This document shows positions 35,448 through 43,207 of a stretch of 64,000 nucleotides of DNA, in pieces (the stretch's first letter is position 1; every line of letters begins with the position of its first letter). The position numbers were made by a program, and so were the translations under genes. Under the pieces are notes generated by a model. That model was not told the origin of the DNA. It did not search any database and saw only the letters and a program-made list of their open reading frames with translations. Source of the DNA: Streptomyces sp. Q6 (GTDB lineage: Bacteria; Actinomycetota; Actinomycetes; Streptomycetales; Streptomycetaceae); assembly GCF_036967205.1 (NCBI RefSeq), contig NZ_CP146023.1, positions 310,001 to 374,000 of the forward strand, given 5' to 3'.

Positions 35448-35868
35448 CCTTAGAAGCGCCCCGGAAAACGCGTACCGGCCACCGCGACGGCCGGCCGGCC
35501 CGGACCCGTCCTGGACATCTGGGCGCCCCCCAGAGGGCGCCGACATGGGGCCGGTGCGCGTCTGGAAAACAAACGCGCACCACCGGCCGGCCTTGCGCAG
35601 TAGCTGCGACAGAGCGCCCAACTCTCTGCACAACCCGCGCTGCACATCCGCCACGCACCCACTGCGCACCACAGACTGCGCACCTCCTCGGTGCGCTGCG
35701 CGAACCCTCAGACCGCATCCTGCGCAGCACCCCGCGTGCGCCGCTGCGCACCCGCAGCGCCCGTTCGCCGCGCAGCACTCCGCTGCCCCCTGCGCAGCCG
35801 CCGCCCGCTCGGTGCGCACCTGGCGCCACGCCACACCGGCGCCACGCGTCCTCTACCGACGTCGAGAC

Positions 35869-35892
35869 GCGCACCGGTCTGCGCACCGGCCA
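35869..35892. promoter_or_regulatory. Tandem 12-bp direct repeat upstream of winged-helix gene
   Basis: GCGCACCGGTCT followed by GCGCACCGGCCA. This mirrors the pair at 34691-34714 on the other side of the region. It lies about 145 bp before the start of the winged-helix gene. Confidence 0.65.
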
Positions 35893-35939
35893 CTTGGTGA
35901 CGCACTGTGATGGAACCGTGATCGCGCCGCCGGGGAATC

Positions 35940-35958
35940 GGTACGCGATCCGGTACGC
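35940..35958. promoter_or_regulatory. Paired GGTACGC half-sites upstream of winged-helix gene
   Basis: GGTACGC at 35940-35946 and 35952-35958 with GATCC between. It lies about 80 bp before the GTG start at 36037, a good place for an operator of an autoregulated gene. Confidence 0.65.
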
Positions 35959-36036
35959 CCCGCCGGGTCAACTCCGTCATGAACAACGATCTACGGCCTG
36001 CCGTGGCGTACGGATCCCGGACGGGGGAGTGAACAG

Positions 36037-37149
36037 GTGAGCCAAGCACCCAGGCGCTTCGGCGGGTTGATTCAGCGTGGCCCGATGGCCATCGATGTGA
36101 TCGGCGCCCACTACACGACGGTCTTCAACCACGCCGTCCGCGACCGCCGACTGTCCCGCCGCGCGCGTGGCCTTCTGGTCGAGCTGCTCAGCCACCGCGA
36201 CGGCTTCGGCATCTCGCTGGTGATGCTGCTGCGAGGCGGGCCCGAGGGGAAGGACGCACTGAGCGCGGCGCTCCGCGAACTCGAGCAGCACGGCTACCTT
36301 CACCGCGAGCGAGAGCGCGATGCCCGCGGCCGCCTGGGCGAGGCCCGCTACTACCTCACCGACATGCCCGAGGGGCTCGCGATCGCTGCTCAGACCCCAT
36401 GGCAGCCGGCCGCGCACGGCAGTGCGCGGCCGGACGGCGACGGCTCACCGCCCGATGCGCGTCGTCGCAGGCCAGCACCTGAGCCGGAAAATCCGCTGCT
36501 GGAGGAGCCAGGGCAAACGGCCAGGTCAGAACCTGAGTCGGGTTTTCCTGCGCAGGCTGACCCAGGGCAGGGGAATCTGCCCCCTAAGAAGAACAACTCC
36601 AACAAGACCACCGAGCAGAACACCATCCCCATCCCTCCGTCCGCGACATCCGGGCCGTGCTCGCCCCCGACGCGGTCGCCGAGATCTGACGCCGCGGCCG
36701 CCGCACGGGGGGAGCAGGTGCTGCTGTCGATCGGCCGTCACCACCCCGAACTGCACGCCGCGTTGGCCACCGGCCACACCCTCGCCGATCAAGCCCCGCT
36801 CGTCGGCCGCCTTCTGGAAAGCGGAGTGAGCCGCGAGCACATCCGCGAGACGCTCGTCGGCCGTCCCTACCCGGCACCGCACGAGCGGACCCACTCGCTG
36901 GCCGCGCTCGTCGGCGCGCGCCTCAAGCAGCTCGCGCTTCTCGCCGCGGCCGACCGGACTCGCGAACCGGGGCCAGCGCACCAGCCCCCAGCCTCCGCGG
37001 CTCCACCGACGGGCAGGACGGCGCTCGACACCGTCGCGATCCGGCACGAGTGCCCGGGGCAGGACGGGATGTGCGGGCGCCCCGTCGGCGCGCCCGGCGA
37101 GCTCTGCCCGCTCTGCACCCGCCTGACCGCGGACTCTTCAACTGCCTGA
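36037..37149 (+). CDS. Winged-helix DNA-binding protein, possible replication initiator or transfer regulator
   Basis: 370 residues, GTG start with GGGGGAG upstream. The N-terminal 115 residues form a winged helix: VRDRRLSRRARGLLVELLSH, then GKDALSAALRELEQHGYLHR with the wing GEARYYLTD. A Pro/Ser-rich linker of about 100 residues follows, then a helical part (GRHHPELHAALATGHTLADQ) and a Cys-containing end (HECPGQDGMCG, LCPLCTRL) that could bind zinc. Such helix-turn-helix proteins are common on Streptomyces plasmids and integrative elements. The operator-like pairs upstream suggest self-regulation. Confidence 0.75.
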   Translation: MSQAPRRFGGLIQRGPMAIDVIGAHYTTVFNHAVRDRRLSRRARGLLVELLSHRDGFGISLVMLLRGGPEGKDALSAALRELEQHGYLHRERERDARGRLGEARYYLTDMPEGLAIAAQTPWQPAAHGSARPDGDGSPPDARRRRPAPEPENPLLEEPGQTARSEPESGFPAQADPGQGNLPPKKNNSNKTTEQNTIPIPPSATSGPCSPPTRSPRSDAAAAARGEQVLLSIGRHHPELHAALATGHTLADQAPLVGRLLESGVSREHIRETLVGRPYPAPHERTHSLAALVGARLKQLALLAAADRTREPGPAHQPPASAAPPTGRTALDTVAIRHECPGQDGMCGRPVGAPGELCPLCTRLTADSSTA

Positions 37150-37187
37150 TCCACAATGGGAATCACACAGCGGCGGGGGAGACACAG

Positions 37188-37925
37188 ATGCTGGCAGTGA
37201 TCGTGGCCGCGGCCGCGTGGGGAGCGGTGACCGGCTGGTGCGCCCAGGCGGCGCTCTACCGCCTCTCGGTCCCGGTCGGCGACCCCTGGCAATCCACCTG
37301 CCCCGCTGGCCATCGCCTGCCCAGCGGCGCCCGCACCTGGCTCCTGCCCGTGTGCCCGGCCGGCGGGCACCACTACGGTGACCGACGCTCGGTGGGCGTG
37401 GTCTGCGCTGCCGCGGCCGCGATCTGCGGCGTCCTCGCCTCAGCCACTGGAGCCCGCCCTGAGCTGGTCGCCTGGCTGCTTCTGGCTCCGCCCGCGCTCG
37501 TCCTCGGCCTCATCGACGCCCGCGTACACCGGCTCCTCGACAGACTTACCCTGCCGCTCGCCGCCGCGGTCCTCCTACTGCTCGCCGCCGCCAGCCTGTT
37601 GCCGGATTCGGCCGGCTCGCTCCCCACCGCGGCGCTCGGCTGTGTGGTTCTCGGCGCCGTGTTCTCGGTGATGTTCTTCATCAGCCCCCGCGCCATGGGC
37701 TTCGGCGACGTGAAGCTCGGCCTGTTCATCGGCGCGACGCTCGGCTGGTACGGCTGGAGCACCCTGCTGTACGGCGTACTCGTCGGCCACATCCTCGCCG
37801 CCGGGTACGGCATCGTGCTCATCGCCCGGGGCAAGGCCACAGCGAAGACGCCCATCGCGCTCGGACCACCTCTGCTCCTCGGTGCACTCCTCGCGCTCGC
37901 GGCAGGCGCCGCTGCCGTGCACTGA
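37188..37925 (+). CDS. A24 family prepilin peptidase
   Basis: 245 residues from the ATG at 37188 with GGGGGAGA upstream. About seven membrane segments. The two catalytic Asp sites are visible: LVLGLIDARVHRLLDRLTLP and the hallmark GFGDVKL at about 171-177. It cuts and possibly methylates prepilins; here the likely substrates are the TadE/G proteins and the small pilin-like protein of the minus-strand tad operon, although the gene lies on the other side of the transfer operon. A cytosolic Cys pair (STCPAGHRLP...LPVCPAG) is present as in long-form enzymes, though incomplete. Confidence 0.88.
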   Translation: MLAVIVAAAAWGAVTGWCAQAALYRLSVPVGDPWQSTCPAGHRLPSGARTWLLPVCPAGGHHYGDRRSVGVVCAAAAAICGVLASATGARPELVAWLLLAPPALVLGLIDARVHRLLDRLTLPLAAAVLLLLAAASLLPDSAGSLPTAALGCVVLGAVFSVMFFISPRAMGFGDVKLGLFIGATLGWYGWSTLLYGVLVGHILAAGYGIVLIARGKATAKTPIALGPPLLLGALLALAAGAAAVH

Positions 37926-38345
37926 TTGTCCGCGAGCCCCGCCGTCAACGGCTGGCACCTTCTGGCCACACGATCAGGACCGGGGTGCCGGTGCGCTCCA
38001 AATCAGCCCGTGCCCAGCGAGCGTCGCTGGCGCGATGGCAGACACCTCACGCTGCCCTCACGAAGACCACCGGTTAGACGCAGTCAAGCGGCCGGGACTG
38101 CCACTCGGCCATGCCTTCATCACCTTGTCGATGATCGTGGAGTTGGTCTGCTTGAACACAAGCGGCAGCGGCGCCTGGCCGGCGTCGACGAGATGGTGCT
38201 CTCGCTGTCGCCGAAGGGCCTCACGCACCTGCGCCCCGTACACCACGGCCAGATATCTCCCCGTGCGGGCCGCTCCGCTGATCGGGCCGGAACCTGCTGT
38301 GCTCAGGTCTCTGCCTCAGGGTTCGCCTTGAGACGTGGGGAGATG
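37926..38345. other. Intergenic region without a supported gene
   Basis: About 420 bp between two convergent genes. Short frames exist on both strands, but none has a convincing ribosome site and a protein-like sequence. Confidence 0.4.
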
Positions 38346-39422
38346 TCAGCCGTGGTCTTCCCATTCCTGTTGGCAGAACCGTGCTTCGCTGATCATGGTG
38401 TCTCCGGCTCTGGTGGCCCGGACATACATGTTGAGACCGTCGGGGCCGAGGTCTCCGCCGCAGCCTACGACCAGCTGAATGCCGTGCCTTTCGACGTGCT
38501 GTATCAGGGCGTTGTCCACGGTGGTGACCGGTCGGCCGATCAGTTGGATGCCCGCGTACGCGACCTGAGGACCGGTGCGTCCGTGCACGGTGACGGCGCC
38601 GAGGACGGGCGGGAAGCTGAAACCGCTGGAGTAGTGCGCGCTCACTCCGGCCTGGGTGAACCGGTCCTCCGTCAGGATCCACTGGCCGATCCCTTCCCAG
38701 GACTGGCCGAAGGGGTAGCGGCCGTGGCGGTCGGCCGGCTCTTCGCCGAGCGCGGCAGCCACTTCGTGCGGTGTCATGCCGAACCGGAGCGGGCCGATCT
38801 GCTGCAGGGGAGTCCAGTCCCACCGCGGTCGGTCCGCGGCGGGCTTGACTGGCCAGGAACCTGGGTTGGTCGCCCTGGCGCCGATGTCGAAGTACTGATT
38901 GACGGGCTCAGCCGCGTAAGGATCGTGAGCGAGGGCGGGCGCGACGAAGAGGGCGTCGGTGATGCTCGTGTCCAGCCGCTGCAGATACCCCTCGGCGGAC
39001 AGCACCAGTTCCTGTGTCGTTCCCATCGACAGGCCCCATGCCGGAACTTCCGGATCACCGTTCCAGTTCGTTCGCACCTGCGCGCCCTCCTGCCGCGCGC
39101 GGTCGTGGAGTTGAGCGCGTACCGCGGAAGGAGTCTGGGCGATCAGTTGGACGTTCCGCAGCCGTACCTGCGGGCCGCCCATGGCCTCCACCGCGACGGC
39201 CACAAGGTCCGCGTCCTCGCCAAAGAACGCGGTCACCCCCCAGTCGGTGTACTGTCCCCACCCCAGCGGCTTTCCCAATCCGCTGGAGACGTAGGCGATC
39301 GCGCCGTCCAGGGCGGCTGCCACCTGGTCGGCATCCATCCCAAACCGCAGCGGCCCCACAGCTGCCAGCGGCTCCAGCTCCCACTGAGGCCTCGTCCCGG
39401 GCTCCCTGTTCCACCAGGACAC
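38346..39422 (-). CDS. Hypothetical protein with an internal duplication
   Basis: About 358 residues from a GTG at 39422 (GGGGG ribosome site; a TTG four codons earlier is possible). Two homologous halves: the first has PLAAVGPLRFGMDADQVAAA, the second PLQQIGPLRFGMTPHEVAAA about 185 residues later, each followed by a glycine-rich beta region (VAVEAMGGPQVRLRNVQLI; VHGRTGPQVAYAGIQLI). No signal peptide or membrane helix. I do not recognise the family; the domain looks like those found among actinobacterial immunity-like proteins. Confidence 0.7.
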   Translation of the reverse strand: MSWWNREPGTRPQWELEPLAAVGPLRFGMDADQVAAALDGAIAYVSSGLGKPLGWGQYTDWGVTAFFGEDADLVAVAVEAMGGPQVRLRNVQLIAQTPSAVRAQLHDRARQEGAQVRTNWNGDPEVPAWGLSMGTTQELVLSAEGYLQRLDTSITDALFVAPALAHDPYAAEPVNQYFDIGARATNPGSWPVKPAADRPRWDWTPLQQIGPLRFGMTPHEVAAALGEEPADRHGRYPFGQSWEGIGQWILTEDRFTQAGVSAHYSSGFSFPPVLGAVTVHGRTGPQVAYAGIQLIGRPVTTVDNALIQHVERHGIQLVVGCGGDLGPDGLNMYVRATRAGDTMISEARFCQQEWEDHG

Positions 39423-39861
39423 ACCAACCCCCAAAGAATCGCGTCACCGGCTCGTGGCGCCGGTGAGCTCACGACGGTCACCCTAGGCGTGAGCTGTGAC
39501 AACGCGGCTCGAGGCGAAGGATCGGGGCCGTGCCGTGGGGCGGCGCGGTTCTCCCGGAGTGACGATCAAAGAGATCGTGGGTGCGGCAGGTAAGTCCAGT
39601 GATCGGCCCGGAGGTTCACCTGTTGAAGTCAGCTCTTCTTCCGTTCGTGCCGCCGACGGACTGACCGCCCGAACTGGGTCCACTACCGAGTTGCTTCCTC
39701 CAGCCAGAGCACGGTGATGGGGACGCCGACAAGCCGGCAGGCACGCTGCGCACGGTGGACGAGGCAGCGTCGTGGCCGATCTCCCCCCGGTGCCGCCGCG
39801 GATCTGGACCGCGCCCTGATATGTCAGAGCATCCCCTGGTGAGGCCGCTCGACGGCCAGGC
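39423..39861. other. Intergenic region without a supported gene
   Basis: About 440 bp between divergent genes (38346-39422 minus and 39862 plus), so it should hold both promoters. A plus-strand frame at 39496-39717 starts plausibly but soon becomes low in protein character, and I do not call it. Confidence 0.4.
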
Positions 39862-40875
39862 ATGATCGGACGCATGCGCATCCTCCTCCTCGGCGGAACC
39901 TGGTTCCTGGGCCGAGCCATCGCCCAGAGGGCACTCCTGAGTGGGCACGACGTCACCACGTTCAACAGGGGCCGCAGTGCGCCAGATCTGCACGGCATCG
40001 CGGTGGTGCGCGGCGACCGAACTGATGAAGACGATGTGCGGAGGCTGGCGTCCCACGGCCCTTGGGACGTGGTCGTCGACACGTCAGCGTCCGAGATGGC
40101 GCCGTATCAGGTACAAGCCGCAGCACGGATGCTGGCCGGTGTCGCTGACCGTTACGTGTACCTGTCCACGGTGAACGCGTACACGGGCTGGCCGCATGAG
40201 CCGTTGGACGAGAGCAGCCCCACGTACTATGCCCCGCCCAACTCGGGCCGTGACTTCGGAGCTGAACAGGGCACAACGATCCACTACGGCATGCAGAAGG
40301 CTGGATGCGAGAACGCGGTACGGGACGCTTTCGGGGAATACGCCACGATTCTTCGCCCCGGCGTGATCCTGGGGCCCGGCGAGTACGTGGGCCGCCTGCC
40401 GTGGTGGCTGCGCAGGTCAGAGCGCGGCGGTGCCATTCTTGCGCCAGGGAGGCCCGTGCAGTCCATTCAGCCGGTCGACGTACGGGACGTCGCCGCGTTC
40501 GCCCTCGATGCACCCCTGGGTGACTTCAACGTTGCCGCACCACAAGGGAGGGCCACGATGGGCGACTTCCTCACGGCCTGCCTTGAGGCAACTGGCGGTC
40601 GTGGTCGCCTGGTGTGGGCGCCGGATGGCCTCCTCAAAAAGTTCGGTGTCCGCGAGTGGACCGAGATGCCGTTGTGGCGTACCGCGCATGGTGCTTGGGC
40701 GGTCGATTCCCGGCGCGCTGTGGGCGCCGGGCTGTCGTGCAGGCCGTTGGAGCAGACGGTGGCGGACACGTGGGCGTGGCTGGTCTCCGGCCAGGAGCCG
40801 GTTAAGCACCCCCGCTGGGACGACCACGGCATCGACTCCGAGAAGGAACAGAAGATCCTTGCCGTGCTGGGTTAG
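39862..40875 (+). CDS. NAD-dependent epimerase/dehydratase family protein
   Basis: 337 residues. The Rossmann start MRILLLGGTWFLGRAIAQ is typical of the atypical SDR group near mycobacterial and plant 'GGTWFLG' epimerases. Further landmarks are VRGDRTDEDDVRRLA, VDTSASEM, YVYLSTVNAYTGWP and a Tyr-x3-Lys variant in HYGMQKAGCENAV. Substrate unknown. Start is the ATG at 39862 or the one at 39874 that homologues use. It ends in a 4-bp stop-to-stop overlap with the convergent regulator gene. Confidence 0.88.
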   Translation: MIGRMRILLLGGTWFLGRAIAQRALLSGHDVTTFNRGRSAPDLHGIAVVRGDRTDEDDVRRLASHGPWDVVVDTSASEMAPYQVQAAARMLAGVADRYVYLSTVNAYTGWPHEPLDESSPTYYAPPNSGRDFGAEQGTTIHYGMQKAGCENAVRDAFGEYATILRPGVILGPGEYVGRLPWWLRRSERGGAILAPGRPVQSIQPVDVRDVAAFALDAPLGDFNVAAPQGRATMGDFLTACLEATGGRGRLVWAPDGLLKKFGVREWTEMPLWRTAHGAWAVDSRRAVGAGLSCRPLEQTVADTWAWLVSGQEPVKHPRWDDHGIDSEKEQKILAVLG

Positions 40876-42194
40876 CCCTCTATGGCTAGCCGACTGCCAG
40901 GAAGGGGGCGGGCCGCAGCCCGGGCCACGAAGTCTTCGATGATCTCGCCCAGCGCGCGAGCTGGTGTGGCGGAGGCGACTTCCGGCCGGGTGAGTTGGGC
41001 GCGCAGGTGTGTCACCCGGTCGACGAGGCCGATCGTGCGCCACTCGACCGGCGTGGCGAAGACGGGAACCAATGCCTCGTCAGCGCCTTCCAGTTCGCCG
41101 CGCAGCAGGCGGGCGCGGGCCAAATCGACCGTCACCTGGATCTGCACCTGGCGGTCGACGTCGGGGTCGGCTTCGAGGAGCGTCAGTGCGTGTTCGGCCG
41201 CCGCTTCGGCGTGGTGGGAGTCCCCGAGGACGAGGTAGGTCGTCGCGTGGCTCATCGCTGCTCGCGCCGGAGGGAATCCGAACTCCCCTCCTACCGCGTC
41301 ATGAAGGTCGTCAAGGCCGGAGCCGTGGGGTTCGAGGGCGGCCTGGATGCTGCGTTCGGCTTCCTGGGTCTGGCCGAGGTGGGCGTGGGCGCGGGCCGCG
41401 ATCGAGGCGAGGCGCACCTGTCCCATGTCGCCGACGCCCGCGAACGATTTGGCGATCTGGATGTTGCGCAGGGCGCTCGAGGGGCGGTTGTCCCAGTAGG
41501 CGAGGTAGCCGAGCACGCCGTGCGCGTAAGCCTGCAGGGGGCCGTGCTCGATGGTCTGCCCGTACATGGCGGAGGTCCGCGCGAACTGCACGGCTGGGCC
41601 CAGCATTCCCAGGTCGAACGATGCGACGGCTAGGAGGGCTCCCGCCTGTCCGGCCGCAAGGTACAACCGCTCCTGCTGGCGCGGGCGTTGAGTACGTTCC
41701 AGCATTTCCTGAACGTCCAGGAGTAGGACCTCGGCCCTGCGGAACGCGGTCACCGGGTCAGTCGTCTCGTAGTCCACGGCGAGTGCCCGAACGTCGTCCT
41801 CAACCTGGTCGAGGGTCATGTCGGGGAGGTGGGCGGAGGCGGCGGTCCCGGCGTGGGCCGCAGCGTCACGAGCAGTCATGGCAATGTCGCTTTCGTCGAG
41901 CACGGGGTGCAGGGTCACCGAAATCTGCGGCGGGGGTCCGAACAGTTCCCGTGCCGGTCTGCTGAACATCCGTTCCAGGATGCGTGGTGCCGGAGCGTTG
42001 GGCAGGCTGCGCATTCGGCCGCTCGTCCACCGCCGCCACGTCGGCTCCGAGACGTCCGCCGTGCGGTACAGGTCCTCGCTCAGCTCATTCCCGAGCTCGG
42101 CCCCGCCCCTCCGGTACTCGGCGGCGGCCTCTGCGTACGTCCACGATCGTGCGAGAACCAGGGCATGGAGCAGGTTCCGAGGCTGCGGCGCCAT
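40872..42194 (-). CDS. Transcriptional regulator with TPR-like repeats
   Basis: 440 residues from the ATG at 42194 with a GGAGGGA ribosome site. The N-terminal part resembles a helix-turn-helix (YRTADVSEPTWRRWTSGRM). Most of the rest is helical repeats, e.g. ERLYLAAGQAGALLAVASFD, QAYAHGVLGYLAYWDNRPS and HATTYLVLGDSHHAEAAAEH, a TPR pattern common in Streptomyces XRE-type regulators. The divergent neighbour is an RsbW-like ATPase, a pairing often seen in developmental and antibiotic regulation in the genus. Confidence 0.75.
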   Translation of the reverse strand: MAPQPRNLLHALVLARSWTYAEAAAEYRRGGAELGNELSEDLYRTADVSEPTWRRWTSGRMRSLPNAPAPRILERMFSRPARELFGPPPQISVTLHPVLDESDIAMTARDAAAHAGTAASAHLPDMTLDQVEDDVRALAVDYETTDPVTAFRRAEVLLLDVQEMLERTQRPRQQERLYLAAGQAGALLAVASFDLGMLGPAVQFARTSAMYGQTIEHGPLQAYAHGVLGYLAYWDNRPSSALRNIQIAKSFAGVGDMGQVRLASIAARAHAHLGQTQEAERSIQAALEPHGSGLDDLHDAVGGEFGFPPARAAMSHATTYLVLGDSHHAEAAAEHALTLLEADPDVDRQVQIQVTVDLARARLLRGELEGADEALVPVFATPVEWRTIGLVDRVTHLRAQLTRPEVASATPARALGEIIEDFVARAAARPLPGSRLAIEG

Positions 42195-42380
42195 GATCCC
42201 TCCAGATCGAGTCGCAGCCGGCACAGACAGCCGGACAGCACTTTGACTATCCCCAGAACCTGGCTCCGAGCAAAGGGAGTTGGCGAGATGACACCTACGT
42301 GATGCCCCGCCGCCGACAGTGACACGTCGGTGATACCCCCGACGCATGGTGCGCACCCTTCACGCCAGCAACGCTGATGG

Positions 42381-42884
42381 ATGACGAACAAAGCCAGCCT
42401 GAGGGGACCAGCGACCGTGAACACACTGGACACGACGCCCACGGTGGCGGAGAACGTCATCCACGACTGGTCCATGAGCTACTCGATGGTGCCTCGAGCG
42501 GTGTCATTGATGCGTGTCCATGTCCGCCGTCGACTGCTCATGTGGGCGTGGGACGGCGATCAGGAGGACGCGACGGTCATCGCCTCCGAACTCGTTACCA
42601 ACGCCGTCCGCTACTCGCGGGTCGCCGGGCATCTCCTTGACGTGCGGCTCGCGTTGCTCGAGGGCGGTGCGCTTCTCATCGACGTCAGCGATCCGGTAGG
42701 TGCGTTCCCCGGGTTCCGCGAGCACCTCATCCCAAGCAGTGACGACGAACAGGGGAGAGGCTTGCCGCTGATCCGCGCGCTGGGCGGGGAACTCTCCCTG
42801 ACTTTGCTCGCCAACGGGGGGAAGACCGTGCGCGCCCATCTGCCTGCTACGGCGGCGGTCCCGGAGGGGCGTTCGCAGCCCTGA
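42381..42884 (+). CDS. RsbW-like ATP-binding regulator (HATPase_c_2)
   Basis: 167 residues from the ATG at 42381, or 155 from a GTG at 42417 that has the better GAGGGG site. N-box ASELVTNAVRYS, the Asp in LLIDVSDPVG and the G-box GRGLPLIRALGGE identify the anti-sigma-factor kinase fold. Streptomyces carries dozens of such proteins; few have known partners. It is divergent from the TPR-type regulator and probably works with it. Confidence 0.85.
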   Translation: MTNKASLRGPATVNTLDTTPTVAENVIHDWSMSYSMVPRAVSLMRVHVRRRLLMWAWDGDQEDATVIASELVTNAVRYSRVAGHLLDVRLALLEGGALLIDVSDPVGAFPGFREHLIPSSDDEQGRGLPLIRALGGELSLTLLANGGKTVRAHLPATAAVPEGRSQP

Positions 42885-43094
42885 TCGAGGCCGTCAGCCT
42901 GAGCGGGCCCCTTTACGTGGGGTCTCCTCCTGGTCGTGAGGACCGGCGCGCCCGTACGCGGTGTGTCCCGAGACCTGCTCATTGAGGAGATGGCGCCCTG
43001 ATCCCGCGCCCCGGCCGCACGTTCCGTGGGGGAGCTCGCGGTCGGCCCACTGCACACCCCGCCCGCTGTCGGCGGCGGGCGGGCGCTCAACCTG

Positions 43095-43126
43095 GCGGCC
43101 GGCCCCGACCCTTGGGACCGGCCGCC
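43095..43126 (+). terminator. Hairpin 1 upstream of the dehydratase
   Basis: Arms GGCGGCCGG (43095-43103) and CCGGCCGCC (43118-43126) with a 14-base loop. No T-run follows, as is usual for Streptomyces terminators. Could end the upstream transcript or be part of a leader structure. Confidence 0.45.
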
Positions 43127-43132
43127 GGATAC

Positions 43133-43169
43133 CCCGTGCGGGGCGAAGCCCTGCTTCGCCCCGCACGGG
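43133..43169 (+). terminator. Hairpin 2, 16-bp perfect stem before the sugar operon
   Basis: Arms CCCGTGCGGGGCGAAG (43133-43148) and its exact complement (43154-43169) with a 5-base loop. The stem is very stable and ends 38 bp before the ATG at 43208. It may be a terminator or an attenuator of the downstream operon. Confidence 0.6.
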
Positions 43170-43207
43170 AGACCTGCTCCGACCATCCACAACGATTGGT
43201 CAGGCCC

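Larger units (their letters stand above)
34691..35892 (+). repeat. Array of about 16 strand-biased GCGCACC heptamers
   Basis: I count GCGCACC near 34691, 34795, 34862, 34939, 34970, 34994, 35075, 35134, 35244, 35575, 35664, 35679, 35746, 35815, 35869 and 35881, nearly all on the plus strand; the complement occurs about three times. At this base composition fewer than one would be expected by chance. Many copies sit in the palindrome TGCGCA. Spacing is irregular, so this is not a simple tandem repeat. Confidence 0.75.
34638..36036. other. 1.4-kb non-coding divergent control or origin-like region
   Basis: This stretch lies between the divergent transfer operon (start 34637) and the winged-helix gene (start 36037). 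No reading frame looks like protein: frames are full of Arg, Pro and Ala and low-complexity. Instead it holds about 16 copies of GCGCACC, 15 TGCGCA palindromes, and five tandem pairs of half-sites spaced 12 bp. It could be a replication origin, a transfer origin or an operator array; nothing here lets me choose. Confidence 0.7.
42885..43207. other. Leader region of the sugar cluster
   Basis: About 320 bp between the ATPase and the dehydratase. It holds two strong hairpins (43095-43126 and 43133-43169) and no supported gene. The promoter of the downstream operon should lie here, before or between the hairpins. Confidence 0.5.

Noticed and set aside
34680-36036. A CRISPR array as explanation for the repeats
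   Set aside because: The repeats are 7-12 bp with irregular spacing, no unique spacers of equal size and no cas genes.
34714-36040. Long frames on both strands in the repeat region
   Set aside because: They are made of repeats and consist almost only of Arg, Pro, Ala, Thr and His; the region is better explained as non-coding.
38058-38246. Minus-strand 62-residue frame
   Set aside because: Some protein character near its end, but no ribosome site and no known pattern.
39496-39717. Plus-strand 73-residue frame with a GTG start
   Set aside because: Only the first 30 residues are plausible; no family and weak start signal.
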